Source: Comamonas sp. JUb58
GTDB taxonomy: Bacteria > Pseudomonadota > Gammaproteobacteria > Burkholderiales > Burkholderiaceae_C
NCBI RefSeq assembly: GCF_004364775.1
Contig: NZ_SOAL01000011.1
Span: forward strand, 1 to 64,000
Length of the DNA stretch: 64,000 bases
Direction of reading: 5' to 3'
In this document: in pieces, positions 1 to 8,734 of the stretch
Position numbering within the stretch: position 1 is the stretch's first letter
How the letters are laid out: each line of letters opens with the position of its first letter
Made by a program: the position numbers and the translations under genes
Notes under the pieces: generated by a model
What the model saw: the letters and a program-made list of their open reading frames with translations, nothing else
The model's database searches: none
Told to the model about the DNA's origin: nothing

Positions 1-74
1 CGAACAGGACAGTGAAACGACTTCGCGCCGATGATAGTGCGGATTCCCGTGTGAAAGTAGGTCATCGTCAGGCT
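1..74 (+). rRNA. rrf: 5S ribosomal RNA, 3' part
   Basis: This is the 3' two-thirds of a 5S rRNA: the conserved loop CCGATGATAGTGCGGA and the closing strand GTAGGTCATCGTCAGGCT are both present. The 5' end lies outside the window, so an rRNA operon ends here. It is followed at once by a strong terminator. The exact 3' end (73 or 74) is approximate. Confidence 0.93.
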
Positions 75-86
75 TTTATACTGATC

Positions 87-119
87 AACCCCTCTGCTCT
101 ACCGAGTAGAGGGGTTTTT
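87..119 (+). terminator. rRNA operon terminator
   Basis: A 13-bp stem (87-99 with 104-116, one G-U pair) with a TACC loop is followed by a T run. It lies about 13 bp after the 5S rRNA and closes the rRNA operon. Confidence 0.9.
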
Positions 120-169
120 CTTTTTATCTCGCTGCAGCAACGGTCTGCGGCTGCTTGGAGGGGGTTGTG

Positions 170-910
170 ATGCAGTTGCAGGATATGTTGTACTCGCAGG
201 GTTTTGGTGTGCGCCGTGTGTGCTCGGGCCTGGTGCAACAAGGCTGGGTGCAGTTGTGGGATGCGCAGGCGAATGAATGGGTTTCGGAGACTGACTCGAC
301 GGCCGACGTGGAGCCCGAGGGCCTGCGCTTCAAGGTGCAAGGCGTGGAGTGGGAATACCACGCGCTGGGCTATGTGCTGCTGAACAAACCTGCAGGCACC
401 GAGTGCTCGCAAAAACCCTCGGCCTATCCCAGCATCTACAGCCTGCTGCCGATGCCACTGCGCACACGTCCCAACAAGAATGCCATCCAGGGTTTGCAGG
501 CCGTGGGTCGTCTGGACCAGGACACCACCGGCATGCTGCTGCTCAGCGATGATGGCCAGTTCATCCACCGCATGAGCTCGCCGAAAAAACATGTGCCCAA
601 GCGCTACCAGGTCACGGCCAAGCATGCGGTGACCGAGCAGCAGGTCGAGCGTCTGTTGGCGGGTGTGGTGCTGGATGACGACCCCAAGCCCGTGAAGGCT
701 GCGGCCTGCGTGAAGACCGGTGACAACACTCTGGATCTGACCCTGACCGAAGGCAAATACCACCAGGTCAAGCGCATGCTGGCGGCGGTCGGCAACCGGG
801 TGGAGGGCCTGCACCGCGCCCAAATTGGCGGGCTGGTATTGACGGAAGCGCTCAAGCCGGGTGAGTGGCGCTGGCTCACCGCGGAGGAGCTGGCACTGCT
901 CAAACCCTGA
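170..910 (+). CDS. rsuA: 16S rRNA pseudouridine synthase, RsuA family
   Basis: The protein (246 aa) converts a uridine of ribosomal RNA to pseudouridine; in E. coli the family member RsuA modifies U516 of 16S rRNA. An S4-like RNA-binding segment lies at the N-terminus. The catalytic motif VGRLDQDTTGMLLLSDDG supplies the nucleophilic Asp, and a KYHQVKRMLAAVGN block is typical of the RsuA/RluB/E/F family. I chose the ATG at 170 because GGAGGGGG at 157-164 sits just before it; a TTG 15 bp upstream lies inside that Shine-Dalgarno sequence. The assignment to RsuA rather than RluE or RluF rests on overall resemblance only. Confidence 0.85.
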   Translation: MQLQDMLYSQGFGVRRVCSGLVQQGWVQLWDAQANEWVSETDSTADVEPEGLRFKVQGVEWEYHALGYVLLNKPAGTECSQKPSAYPSIYSLLPMPLRTRPNKNAIQGLQAVGRLDQDTTGMLLLSDDGQFIHRMSSPKKHVPKRYQVTAKHAVTEQQVERLLAGVVLDDDPKPVKAAACVKTGDNTLDLTLTEGKYHQVKRMLAAVGNRVEGLHRAQIGGLVLTEALKPGEWRWLTAEELALLKP

Positions 911-1035
911 CGGTGTTTGACCTTGTGTAGCTTTGCTGCAAGTTCAACGATTATTTACATCGCCAATCGCCCCTTGAAGGTGCTGCAATTTATCGCGGCC
1001 AGCTACACTCCCTGCGTTACTAGTAGGAATCGCTC

Positions 1036-2010
1036 GTGAAGCCTTTCGTTTTTGCCCGTTCCCTGATCGCGGTGATGGCCTTTGCGGCCACTGCGGTGCA
1101 TGCTGCCAACCCCATTCTGGTGCTCAATTCGCTGGATGCCAGCATCAGCGTGATCGATCCCGCGACCTGGAAAGAGGTCAAGCGCATTCCTACGGGCAAG
1201 GAGCCCCACCATCTGTACCTGACGCCGGACAGCAAGTCGGTGATCGTGGCCAATGCAACCGGCGATTCGCTGACCTTTGTCGACCCCAAGACGGCCGATG
1301 TACAGCGCGTGATCCAAGGCATTTCGGATCCCTACCATCTGCGTTTTTCGCCCGACATGAAGTGGTTCGTGACGGCGGCCAACCGCCTCAACCACATTGA
1401 TATCTACCGCTGGGATGGGCAGGACCCCAAGCTGGTCAAGCGCATTGCCACCGGCAAGACGCCCAGCCATTTGTGGATCGACAGCAAGAGCAAGACGATC
1501 TACTCGACCATGCAGGACAGCGATGAGCTGGTGGCCATCGATATCGCCACCCGGACCCTGAAATGGCGCACCAAGACAGGGCAGATGCCCGCTGACCTGT
1601 ATGGCAGCCCGGACGACAAGTTCGTTTTTGTGGCACTGACCGGCAGCGATGGCGTGCAGGTGTTCGACGTCAGCGGTGCCGAGCCTCAGCTGGTCAAGAC
1701 CATCAAGACCGACAAGGGGGCACACGCCTTCCGCGCGACCGGCGATGGCCGCCATCTTTTCGTCAGCAACCGGGTGGCCAATACCATCAGCAAGCTCGAC
1801 ATGGTGAGCCAGACGGTCGTTGACCGCTATCCCGGCCCCAGTGGCCCCGATTGCATGGATGTGAGCCCGGACGGCCGCTATATCTATCTCAGCTCGCGCT
1901 GGGCGGGCAAGATGAGTGTGATCGACACGGTTGAGCGCAAGGTGGTCAACCAGGTGAAGGTGGGCAAATCGCCGCATGGCATCTGGGTGCTGGACCACGC
2001 ACCACGCTAG
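1036..2010 (+). CDS. secreted YVTN-type beta-propeller protein
   Basis: A 324-aa protein with a signal peptide ending near AVHA-AN. The mature part consists of repeated blocks of about 40 residues resembling YVTN/cytochrome-D1-like propeller blades, such as VIDPATWKEVKRIPTGKEPHHL and VIDTVERKVVNQVKVGKSPHGI. Such proteins are periplasmic beta-propellers of varied role, often linked to metal or redox chemistry; the specific function here is not known. The start is a GTG at 1036 with AGGA about 8 bp upstream. It is followed 38 bp later by a secreted deacetylase. Confidence 0.8.
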   Translation: MKPFVFARSLIAVMAFAATAVHAANPILVLNSLDASISVIDPATWKEVKRIPTGKEPHHLYLTPDSKSVIVANATGDSLTFVDPKTADVQRVIQGISDPYHLRFSPDMKWFVTAANRLNHIDIYRWDGQDPKLVKRIATGKTPSHLWIDSKSKTIYSTMQDSDELVAIDIATRTLKWRTKTGQMPADLYGSPDDKFVFVALTGSDGVQVFDVSGAEPQLVKTIKTDKGAHAFRATGDGRHLFVSNRVANTISKLDMVSQTVVDRYPGPSGPDCMDVSPDGRYIYLSSRWAGKMSVIDTVERKVVNQVKVGKSPHGIWVLDHAPR

Positions 2011-2048
2011 TGCCTTATTGAGTCGGTAGCAGAGGGGATAGCCACACG

Positions 2049-2894
2049 ATGCACAGCAAGTTTTTCTGGCTTCTGGCCGCCAGTTTGGGCAGCGCTGCTG
2101 CCTTTGCCCAGTCTGCTGCAGCGCCTGCCGCAGCGCCTGCCCCAGCGTCCGCTGCTGAAGGCAGTTGCAGCAAGCCCGTCTATTTGACCTTGGACACCGG
2201 CCATATGGGTGTGGCCAACCAGATTGCCGAGGTCCTGCGCAAGACCCAGGTCAAGGTCACCTTTTTTGCCGCCAATGAGCGCACCAAGGAGGGCGATGGC
2301 AGCCTGGGTGACCACTGGGCGCCCTGGTGGCGCGCCCGCGCTGCAGAAGGCCATGCCTTTGCTTCCCACACCTGGGACCATACCTACTGGCGCGGCGATG
2401 TCAAAGTACCGGCAGGCGCTGCGCCCCGGTTCAAGGTCCAGCCTTCGCAAGGTCCGCAAGCCGGGCAACGCTTTGAATGGACTGCCGCGCAGTACTGCGC
2501 GCAGATCCAGCAATCCGAGGACCGCCTGGCCAAGACCACCGGCGTCAAGCCCTTGCCGCTGTTTCGAGCGCCAGGCGGCAAGACCTCGCCCAGCCTGATT
2601 GCAGCTGCCAAGAGCTGCGGCTATGCCCATGTGGGCTGGTCGCCAGCGGGCTTTCTGGGTGATGAACTGCCCAGCGACAAATACCCCAACCAGCAGCTGC
2701 TGGACAAGGCGCTCCGCGACATCCGCCCCGGCGATATCTTGCTGGCCCACCTAGGCATTTGGGACCGCAAGGACCCCTGGGCACCCGCTGTGTTGCAGCC
2801 CTTGATTGAGGGCTTGCAGGCCAAGGGATTTTGTTTTGCCACCTTGCGTGAGCACCCGCAATACAAGGATTGGATTCGTCAGCACGGTGGCTGA
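2049..2894 (+). CDS. secreted polysaccharide deacetylase (NodB fold)
   Basis: A 281-aa protein with a signal peptide (cleavage near AFA-QS) and a low-complexity Ala/Pro stretch, then a NodB-homology domain of carbohydrate esterase family 4. The first motif is YLTLDTGHMG, where the usual FDDG acidic pair is altered to LDTG. The metal-binding HxxxH appears as SHTWDHTY, and RAPGGK is the third motif. Members remove acetyl groups from peptidoglycan, chitin or other polysaccharides. The substrate cannot be told, and the modified first motif may lower or change activity. An ATG at 2049 follows GAGGGGA. Confidence 0.8.
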   Translation: MHSKFFWLLAASLGSAAAFAQSAAAPAAAPAPASAAEGSCSKPVYLTLDTGHMGVANQIAEVLRKTQVKVTFFAANERTKEGDGSLGDHWAPWWRARAAEGHAFASHTWDHTYWRGDVKVPAGAAPRFKVQPSQGPQAGQRFEWTAAQYCAQIQQSEDRLAKTTGVKPLPLFRAPGGKTSPSLIAAAKSCGYAHVGWSPAGFLGDELPSDKYPNQQLLDKALRDIRPGDILLAHLGIWDRKDPWAPAVLQPLIEGLQAKGFCFATLREHPQYKDWIRQHGG

Positions 2895-2959
2895 AAGCGC
2901 TTGCGGTAGCACACTGGCTGCTGCAGGCTTAGAGGCCCGCATCGAACTAATGGTTTGCC

Positions 2960-3979
2960 ATGGAATTTCTCAGCACGCTTTTTGACAACGCACAGCAGTG
3001 GCTGTTTGAGCAGCTGCTGCAGCCGCTGCTGTTCAACCTCGGCCTCGCCAGCTATCTGGAAGATGGCTACACGGCAGCCGGATGGTTTTTGGTGGGCTGT
3101 GTTCAGATCCTCATCATGGTGCTGGTGATTGCGCCACTGCAGCGCTGGCGGCCTGTGGAGGAGGTGACGGATCGGCACGCGATCCGTGTGGACATGCTCT
3201 ACACCTTTATCCATCGCCTCGGCCTGTTCCGCCTGGCCTTGTTCTTCACCATCGATCCGCTGTGGGACATGGTGGTGGGCGCGCTGCGCGTGCGCGGCTT
3301 TGAGACCTGGCACCTGGATGCGCTCTGGCCAGGCGTTACCGACCTGGGCTGGGTGAGCCTGCTGATCTACCTGGTGGTGTTTGACTTTGTCGCGTACTGG
3401 ATCCACCGGGGCCAGCACCAGTTTGTCTGGTGGTGGCGGCTGCATGCCTTGCACCATTCGCAGCAGCAGATGACGATGTGGAGCGACAACCGCAACCACC
3501 TGCTCGATGACCTGGTACACGACAGCATCCTGGTGTTTGTCGCCGTGTTGATCGGCGTCGCGCCCAGCCAGTTTGTGGCGATTGTTGCCATCACCCAGCT
3601 GAGCGAGAGCCTGCAGCATGCCAATCTGCGCCTGTGGTTTGGCCGCCTGGGTGAGCGGCTGTGGATCAGCCCGCGTTTTCATCGCCGTCACCATGCGATC
3701 GGCATCGGCCATGAGTCGCCTGCAAACAATGCCGCGCCTAACACCGCCGTGAAGGCCGGGGAGGCAGCCCCGCGCACCCGCCTGGGGGGCTGCAATTTTG
3801 GTGTGCTGCTGCCTTGGTGGGATATGCTTTTTGGCACCGCCAACTTTGAGCTACGCTATGACCCCACCGGCATCCGCGACCAGGTGCAGCCCAACCGCCA
3901 AGGGCAGCTGCGCGATTACGGCCGCGGTTTCTGGAGCCAGCAATGGCGTGGGCTGCTGCGCTTGTTAGGGCGTGCCTGA
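2960..3979 (+). CDS. sterol desaturase / fatty acid hydroxylase family membrane protein
   Basis: A 339-aa integral membrane protein with several hydrophobic segments and the histidine clusters of the di-iron hydroxylase superfamily: HRGQHQ, then HALHHS about 12 residues later, and RRHH near the C-terminus. These bind two irons and hydroxylate or desaturate lipid-like substrates using oxygen. Bacterial members are very varied, so no substrate is proposed. The gene follows the deacetylase by 65 bp in the same direction. Confidence 0.85.
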   Translation: MEFLSTLFDNAQQWLFEQLLQPLLFNLGLASYLEDGYTAAGWFLVGCVQILIMVLVIAPLQRWRPVEEVTDRHAIRVDMLYTFIHRLGLFRLALFFTIDPLWDMVVGALRVRGFETWHLDALWPGVTDLGWVSLLIYLVVFDFVAYWIHRGQHQFVWWWRLHALHHSQQQMTMWSDNRNHLLDDLVHDSILVFVAVLIGVAPSQFVAIVAITQLSESLQHANLRLWFGRLGERLWISPRFHRRHHAIGIGHESPANNAAPNTAVKAGEAAPRTRLGGCNFGVLLPWWDMLFGTANFELRYDPTGIRDQVQPNRQGQLRDYGRGFWSQQWRGLLRLLGRA

Positions 3980-4060
3980 ACGCGGCACCACCGGTTGGTA
4001 GCAGATCGCTGAGTGGCCGTAGGCTGCCAGCTCCGTCCACCTACACAAGGAGTTCATCCC

Positions 4061-4969
4061 ATGCCCCTCGCGTCTGCGGGCTCCCGCCTGATGTTTGATG
4101 CCTTCTGGCGCGCTGCGGCTTACTGCTTTCGGCCGCGTGTGATGCTGCTGTCCGTGCTGCCGCTCATCGTGATGCTGGTGGCCTTGGGCGGCTGGAGCTA
4201 TTTCTTCTGGTCGGGCACGGTGGCTACCATGCAGCACTGGGTGGAGACCATTGGCTGGCTGCGCACAGTGTTCAGCTGGTTTGGCAGCAGTAGCACCGGA
4301 GGTTTTGCGGCCGGCATAGCGCCCTTTGTGGTGCTGATCCTGATCACGCCGGTAGCGGCCGTGGTCGCGCTGCTGGTGATTGCCTTGCTGATGACGCCGG
4401 CCCTGGTCAACATGGTGACCGAGCAGCGCTTTGCCCAGCTGGCGAAGAAAAAGGGCATGGGCCTGGTGACCAGTGTGCTCTGGGCCTTGAGCACCTCGGC
4501 CGTGGCGATCGTGGCCTTTATTGTGACCATGCCGCTGTGGCTGATCCCACCTTTGGTGCTGATTGTGCCGCCCGTCATCTGGGGCTGGCTGACCTACCGG
4601 GTCATGAGTGTGGATGCCCTGGCCGACCACGCCAGCAAGGCCGAGCGCGATACCCTGCTGCAGCGCCACCGCTGGCCGCTGCTGTTGATGGGCATCATCT
4701 CGGGCTATATCGGCATTGCGCCCAGCGTCGTCTGGGCCTCGGGCATGGTCTTCACCATTGGCTTTGTGGTGCTGATTCCCATCGCCGTGTGGATCTATGC
4801 GATCACCTTTGCGTTTTCCTCGCTGTGGTTCATCCACTTCTGCCTGGCTGCGCTGCAGCAGCTGCGCATCGAGAATGGCGAACCGGGTGTGCCGCTGCCG
4901 GAGAACCATCCGGTTGTGCTCGACAAAGCCGATGGCGTTTTGTTGCCCGATGCCGGAGAGCCGAAGTAA
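4061..4969 (+). CDS. EI24-domain (CysZ-like) membrane protein
   Basis: A 302-aa protein with about six hydrophobic segments, matching the EI24/CysZ family in length and in its N-terminal arrangement (FDAFWRAAAYCFRPRVMLLSVLPL). E. coli CysZ takes up sulfate; many betaproteobacterial homologues are uncharacterised. I chose the ATG at 4061, which has AAGGAG at 4047-4052, over an in-frame GTG at 4013. A role in sulfate uptake is only a possibility, as no cys genes are next to it. Confidence 0.7.
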   Translation: MPLASAGSRLMFDAFWRAAAYCFRPRVMLLSVLPLIVMLVALGGWSYFFWSGTVATMQHWVETIGWLRTVFSWFGSSSTGGFAAGIAPFVVLILITPVAAVVALLVIALLMTPALVNMVTEQRFAQLAKKKGMGLVTSVLWALSTSAVAIVAFIVTMPLWLIPPLVLIVPPVIWGWLTYRVMSVDALADHASKAERDTLLQRHRWPLLLMGIISGYIGIAPSVVWASGMVFTIGFVVLIPIAVWIYAITFAFSSLWFIHFCLAALQQLRIENGEPGVPLPENHPVVLDKADGVLLPDAGEPK

Positions 4970-5026
4970 GAATTGTTGGGGCAGGGCAGGATGGCCGACA
5001 AGCTCGTCCACCATCCTGGCTAGGAT

Positions 5027-5112
5027 TGCACCAATAAAGTGCGTAAATATCCATTTTGGTGCATCCACAGCAGCCAAGCAAAGCCATTGCAGATTTGCAC
5101 CATCTTGGTGCC
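5027..5112 (+). promoter_or_regulatory. NtrC enhancer-like sites upstream of glnA
   Basis: Two good GCAC-N7-GTGC palindromes, the core of NtrC binding sites, lie at 5028-5042 and 5097-5111; the second is GCACC-ATCTT-GGTGC. A half site GGTGCA at 5058-5063, with a poor left arm, sits two helical turns from the first. All are on the glnA side, 180-260 bp before the -24/-12 promoter, a normal enhancer distance. NtrC itself is encoded 3.4 kb downstream. Confidence 0.75.
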
Positions 5113-5288
5113 GATGACGCAGCACGGGCCTCCGCCTGCACGGATCTGGGTCGTCGGTCGCAAAATCCTCGGCGCCCCTTGGGGCCCCAGGCCAAAAGCG
5201 CGGTACAGTCTGGCTTTGGGCAAAGTCCGGCTGCGCTGGCGTCTCGCCAGGTCCGCATTTTCTGGTCGGCATGGGCATGTCATAAAAC

Positions 5289-5304
5289 TGGCACGTAAAC
5301 TGCT
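5289..5304 (+). promoter_or_regulatory. sigma-54 promoter of glnA
   Basis: TGGCACGTAAACTGCT matches the -24/-12 consensus TGGCAC-N5-TTGCW with one mismatch and correct GG-GC spacing. It lies 50 bp before the glnA start. The rest of the 384-bp gap holds the NtrC-like sites and nothing else I recognise. Confidence 0.75.
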
Positions 5305-5353
5305 TTAGTCTTGGCACAGCCCTTTTTATTCACGATTTTCTTTGGAGCATTAG

Positions 5354-6769
5354 ATGGCCAAGAGCGTTGCAGATGTGATGAGCATGTTGGACGAGAACGA
5401 GGTCAAGTTCGTTGATCTGCGTTTCACCGACACCCGTGGCAAGGAACAGCACGTCACGGTGCCTATCTCGCACTTTGACGAAGACAAGTTCACCTCGGGC
5501 CACGCGTTTGATGGCTCCTCCATCGCTGGCTGGAAGGGTATTGAAGCATCCGACATGCTGCTGATGCCCGATCCCAACACTGCCAACATCGACCCGTTCT
5601 TTGACGAAACCACGATGTTCCTGCAGTGCGACGTGATCGAACCCGGTGACGGCAAGGCCTACGACCGCGATCCACGTTCCGTGGCCAAGCGCGCTGAAGC
5701 CTACCTGAAGGCATCGGGCCTGGGCGATACCGCCTACTTCGGTCCAGAGCCAGAATTCTTCATCTTCGACGGCGTGCGTTGGAGCACCGAACCCAACAAC
5801 CCCTTCTTCGACATCGAAGAATACGAAGCACCTTGGAACAGCGGCGCCAAGTTCGACAACGGCAACCGTGGCCACCGTCCACGCGTCAAGGGCGGCTACT
5901 TCCCCGTGCCTCCTGTTGACAGCACCCAGGACATGCGCGCTGAAATGTCCCTGCTGCTCGAGTCGCTGGGCATCCCTGTCGAAGTGTTCCACCACGAAGT
6001 GGCGGGCGCTGGTCAGAACGAACTGGGCACCCGTTTCTCCACCCTGGTGGAACGTGCGGACTGGACCCAAGTGCAGAAGTACGTGATCTGGAACGTGGCA
6101 GACACCTATGGCAAGACGGCAACCTTCATGCCCAAGCCATACTCGGGCGACAACGGCTCGGGCATGCACGTGCACCAGTCCGTGTGGAAAGACGGCAAGA
6201 ACCTGTTCGCCGGTGACGGCTATGCCGGTCTGTCCGATTTCGCGCTGTACTACATCGGCGGCATCATCAAGCACGCCCGTGCACTGAACGCTATCACCAA
6301 CCCTGGCACCAACAGCTACAAGCGCCTGGTTCCTGGTTTCGAAGCGCCTGTGAAGCTGGCTTACTCGGCCAAGAACCGCTCGGCATCGATCCGTATTCCT
6401 TACGTGAGCAACCCCAAGGGCCGCCGCGTGGAAGCACGTTTCCCCGATCCCCTGATGAACCCCTACCTGGGCTTCGCAGCGCTGCTGATGGCCGGTTTGG
6501 ACGGCGTGGAAAACAAGATCCATCCGGGCGAAGCCGCCACCAAGGATCTGTACCATCTGCCTCCAGAGGAAGACAAGCTGGTCCCCACCGTGTGCCACAG
6601 CCTGGACCAGGCTCTGGAAGCACTGGATGCCGACCGCGCCTTCCTGACCAAGGGCGGTGTGTTCAGCGACAGCATGCTGGACGCCTACATCGAGCTGAAG
6701 ATGGGCGAAGTGACCCGCTTCCGCCAAGCCGTGCACCCTGTCGAATACGACATGTACTACTCGCTGTAA
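5354..6769 (+). CDS. glnA: glutamine synthetase, type I
   Basis: This enzyme makes glutamine from glutamate, ammonia and ATP, the central ammonia-assimilation step. The 471 aa match the usual GSI-beta length. Visible family blocks include the [15 protein letters not shown] region, FFDETT, the ATP-site [33 protein letters not shown], and the adenylylation site [12 protein letters not shown], whose Tyr is modified by GlnE. It is expressed from its own NtrC/sigma-54-type promoter and ends in a hairpin. The regulators NtrB and NtrC lie about 0.8-2 kb downstream. Confidence 0.98.
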   Translation: MAKSVADVMSMLDENEVKFVDLRFTDTRGKEQHVTVPISHFDEDKFTSGHAFDGSSIAGWKGIEASDMLLMPDPNTANIDPFFDETTMFLQCDVIEPGDGKAYDRDPRSVAKRAEAYLKASGLGDTAYFGPEPEFFIFDGVRWSTEPNNPFFDIEEYEAPWNSGAKFDNGNRGHRPRVKGGYFPVPPVDSTQDMRAEMSLLLESLGIPVEVFHHEVAGAGQNELGTRFSTLVERADWTQVQKYVIWNVADTYGKTATFMPKPYSGDNGSGMHVHQSVWKDGKNLFAGDGYAGLSDFALYYIGGIIKHARALNAITNPGTNSYKRLVPGFEAPVKLAYSAKNRSASIRIPYVSNPKGRRVEARFPDPLMNPYLGFAALLMAGLDGVENKIHPGEAATKDLYHLPPEEDKLVPTVCHSLDQALEALDADRAFLTKGGVFSDSMLDAYIELKMGEVTRFRQAVHPVEYDMYYSL

Positions 6770-6812
6770 GCCAGTCCTGGCCAGGCTCTTGTGGCCTGGC
6801 CCATGGCGCAAG

Positions 6813-6850
6813 CGACCTGCCAACCTTCCGGGGTGGCGGGTCGTTTTTTT
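6813..6850 (+). terminator. glnA terminator
   Basis: A 10-bp inverted repeat (6813-6822 with 6834-6843, one G-U pair) is followed by seven T residues. It separates glnA from the downstream periplasmic protein and ntrBC. Confidence 0.88.
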
Positions 6851-7034
6851 ATGCAAGCTCATGGGGCAGGGCGCGTACCCTGGCCGCGACGAATCTGTAA
6901 CAGCCGGAACTGTTCGGAGTGATCGGCCTCCTTTGTAGCTACACTGCGGGTTGCAGAGAGGTGCCATCGTGCAAGGTCGCTAAAGGCTGTCACGGATTTA
7001 CAGGCAAAGTGGAGCGAACGGGCGAAACGGGGTT

Positions 7035-7562
7035 ATGCATACAAAGTTGTTGTTTTTGATGGTGGCAGTGGCATGTGCGCAAGGCGCTGTGGCGCAGGAT
7101 CGCATTTATCGCTGTGGCAATGAATACACCAATGATGTGGCCAAGGCGCGGCAAAAAGGCTGCGCCGTGGTCGAAGGTGCCAACGTCACCATCGTGCAAG
7201 GTACGCGCCCGCACACCTCCGCTGCAAGCCCGGCACCCGCACCCAATGCCCCTGCCGCTGCACCACGCCCTGCGCGTGCACCGGCCGCTGCCACACCTGC
7301 TCCTCGCTCTACCACGGCCGATGGCCGCGCCCGCGATTCCGACGCGCGCCTCATCCTGGAGACCGAGCTGAAAAAAGCCCAGGACAAGAAGGTCGCTTTG
7401 GCGCGCGAGTACAACAATGGCGAGCCCGAGAAAAACGCCTTGGAGATGCGCAACCCCGCCTTCTACACCAAGCGTGTCGAGGATCTGAAGCAGGAAATCG
7501 CGCGCAACGACAGCGATATCGCTGGCATCCAGCGCGAGCTTCAACGCCTGCCGGCCCCATAA
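7035..7562 (+). CDS. small periplasmic protein with Pro/Ala linker and coiled coil
   Basis: A 175-aa protein of unknown function with a signal peptide (cleavage near AVA-QD). Three parts follow: a short domain with IYRCGNEYTN and a second Cys, resembling DUF4124-like modules; a Pro/Ala-rich linker at about residues 60-95; and a charged C-terminal helix likely to form a coiled coil (ETELKKAQDKKVALAREY). It sits between glnA and ntrB, 30 bp ahead of ntrB, so it is probably co-transcribed with ntrBC. No link to nitrogen control can be seen in the protein itself. Confidence 0.75.
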   Translation: MHTKLLFLMVAVACAQGAVAQDRIYRCGNEYTNDVAKARQKGCAVVEGANVTIVQGTRPHTSAASPAPAPNAPAAAPRPARAPAAATPAPRSTTADGRARDSDARLILETELKKAQDKKVALAREYNNGEPEKNALEMRNPAFYTKRVEDLKQEIARNDSDIAGIQRELQRLPAP

Positions 7563-7592
7563 TCAGGGCTTCTACCTTTCTGGGCACACCCC

Positions 7593-8666
7593 ATGTCTGA
7601 CCTCAGTGCCATGGATCGCGAATGGCAGGCGCTGGAACACATCGCCACCCTGGTCGCCGTACTGCGGCTCGATGGCACTGCAGCGCGGGTCAACGCCGCG
7701 CTGGAGAACGCGCTGGGCGTATCGCGCAAAAGCATTCTGGGCCACTACTTTGGTGGCTTCTTCCAGGATGACGAACTGATCCACAAGGCCCTTGTCGATG
7801 CGCGGGCGCAGCGTTTTTCATCGCTGCGCTTTGAGGCGCAATTGCGGCGCAGCCTGCAGGACTCCTTTCCCGTGCATGCCAACCTCTCCTGGTGGGAAGA
7901 GGAAGAGAGCATTCTGGTGGAGCTTTGGCCGCTGGAGCAGCAGGTGCGCCAGGTCCGCGAGGAGCGCGTGCGCGAGCAGGCGCTGGCCAACAAGGAGCTG
8001 ATCCGCAACCTGGCCCACGAGATCAAGAACCCGCTGGGCGGCATACGCGGCGCAGCCCAGCTGCTGGAGTTGGAACTGCCCGATGCCCAGCTCAAGGAAT
8101 ACACCGACGTCATCATCCATGAGGCCGACCGCCTGCAGGCGCTGGTGGACCGCTTGCTTGCACCCCACCGCCATCCGCATACGGTGGGGGATGTCAATAT
8201 CCACGAGGTCTGTGAGCGCGTCTGCCAGCTGGTGCTGCTGGAGTACCCACAGGGTCTGCGCATCGAGCGCGATTACGATGCCTCGCTGCCCGAGATCCGC
8301 GGTGACCGCGAGCAGCTGATTCAAGCCTTGCTGAACATTGTGCAGAATGCAGCACAGGTGCTGGTGCCGCAAATGGCCCAGGACAATGCGCGCATTACCT
8401 TGCGCACCCGCATTGCCCGGCAGCTGACCTTGGGCCGCAAGCGGCACAAGTTGGCACTGGAATTGCATGTCATCGACAACGGTCCTGGCATCGAGCCGGA
8501 CATCAAGGAGCGGATCTTCTACCCCTTGGTGACCGGACGTGATGGTGGCACGGGCCTGGGTTTGCCGCTGGCGCAGACCTTTGTGCAACGGCACGAGGGC
8601 CTGATCGAATGCGAGAGCGAACCCGGGCGCACGGATTTCCGCATCATGCTGCCGTTGACAGACTAG
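7593..8666 (+). CDS. glnL: nitrogen regulation sensor kinase NtrB
   Basis: NtrB (GlnL) autophosphorylates under nitrogen limitation, passes phosphate to NtrC, and is switched to a phosphatase by PII protein. The 357-aa protein has an N-terminal PAS-like sensor region with no membrane segments, the H-box NLAHEIKNPLGGIRGAAQL with the phospho-acceptor His, the N-box NIVQNAAQVL, and the ATP-lid motifs DNGPGIEPDIKERIF and GGTGLGLPLA. ntrC follows after 68 bp, an arrangement common in proteobacteria. Confidence 0.95.
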   Translation: MSDLSAMDREWQALEHIATLVAVLRLDGTAARVNAALENALGVSRKSILGHYFGGFFQDDELIHKALVDARAQRFSSLRFEAQLRRSLQDSFPVHANLSWWEEEESILVELWPLEQQVRQVREERVREQALANKELIRNLAHEIKNPLGGIRGAAQLLELELPDAQLKEYTDVIIHEADRLQALVDRLLAPHRHPHTVGDVNIHEVCERVCQLVLLEYPQGLRIERDYDASLPEIRGDREQLIQALLNIVQNAAQVLVPQMAQDNARITLRTRIARQLTLGRKRHKLALELHVIDNGPGIEPDIKERIFYPLVTGRDGGTGLGLPLAQTFVQRHEGLIECESEPGRTDFRIMLPLTD

Positions 8667-8734
8667 GGGGCAGTTGGCTTCCCTTGCTGCAGGACCACGG
8701 TATGTAGAACTGTAAGGGTAGGGTGATAGCGACA

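Noticed and set aside
5312..5327. A second TGGCAC as another sigma-54 promoter before glnA.
   Set aside because: The -12 GC element is absent at the required spacing; the site at 5289-5304 is the better candidate.
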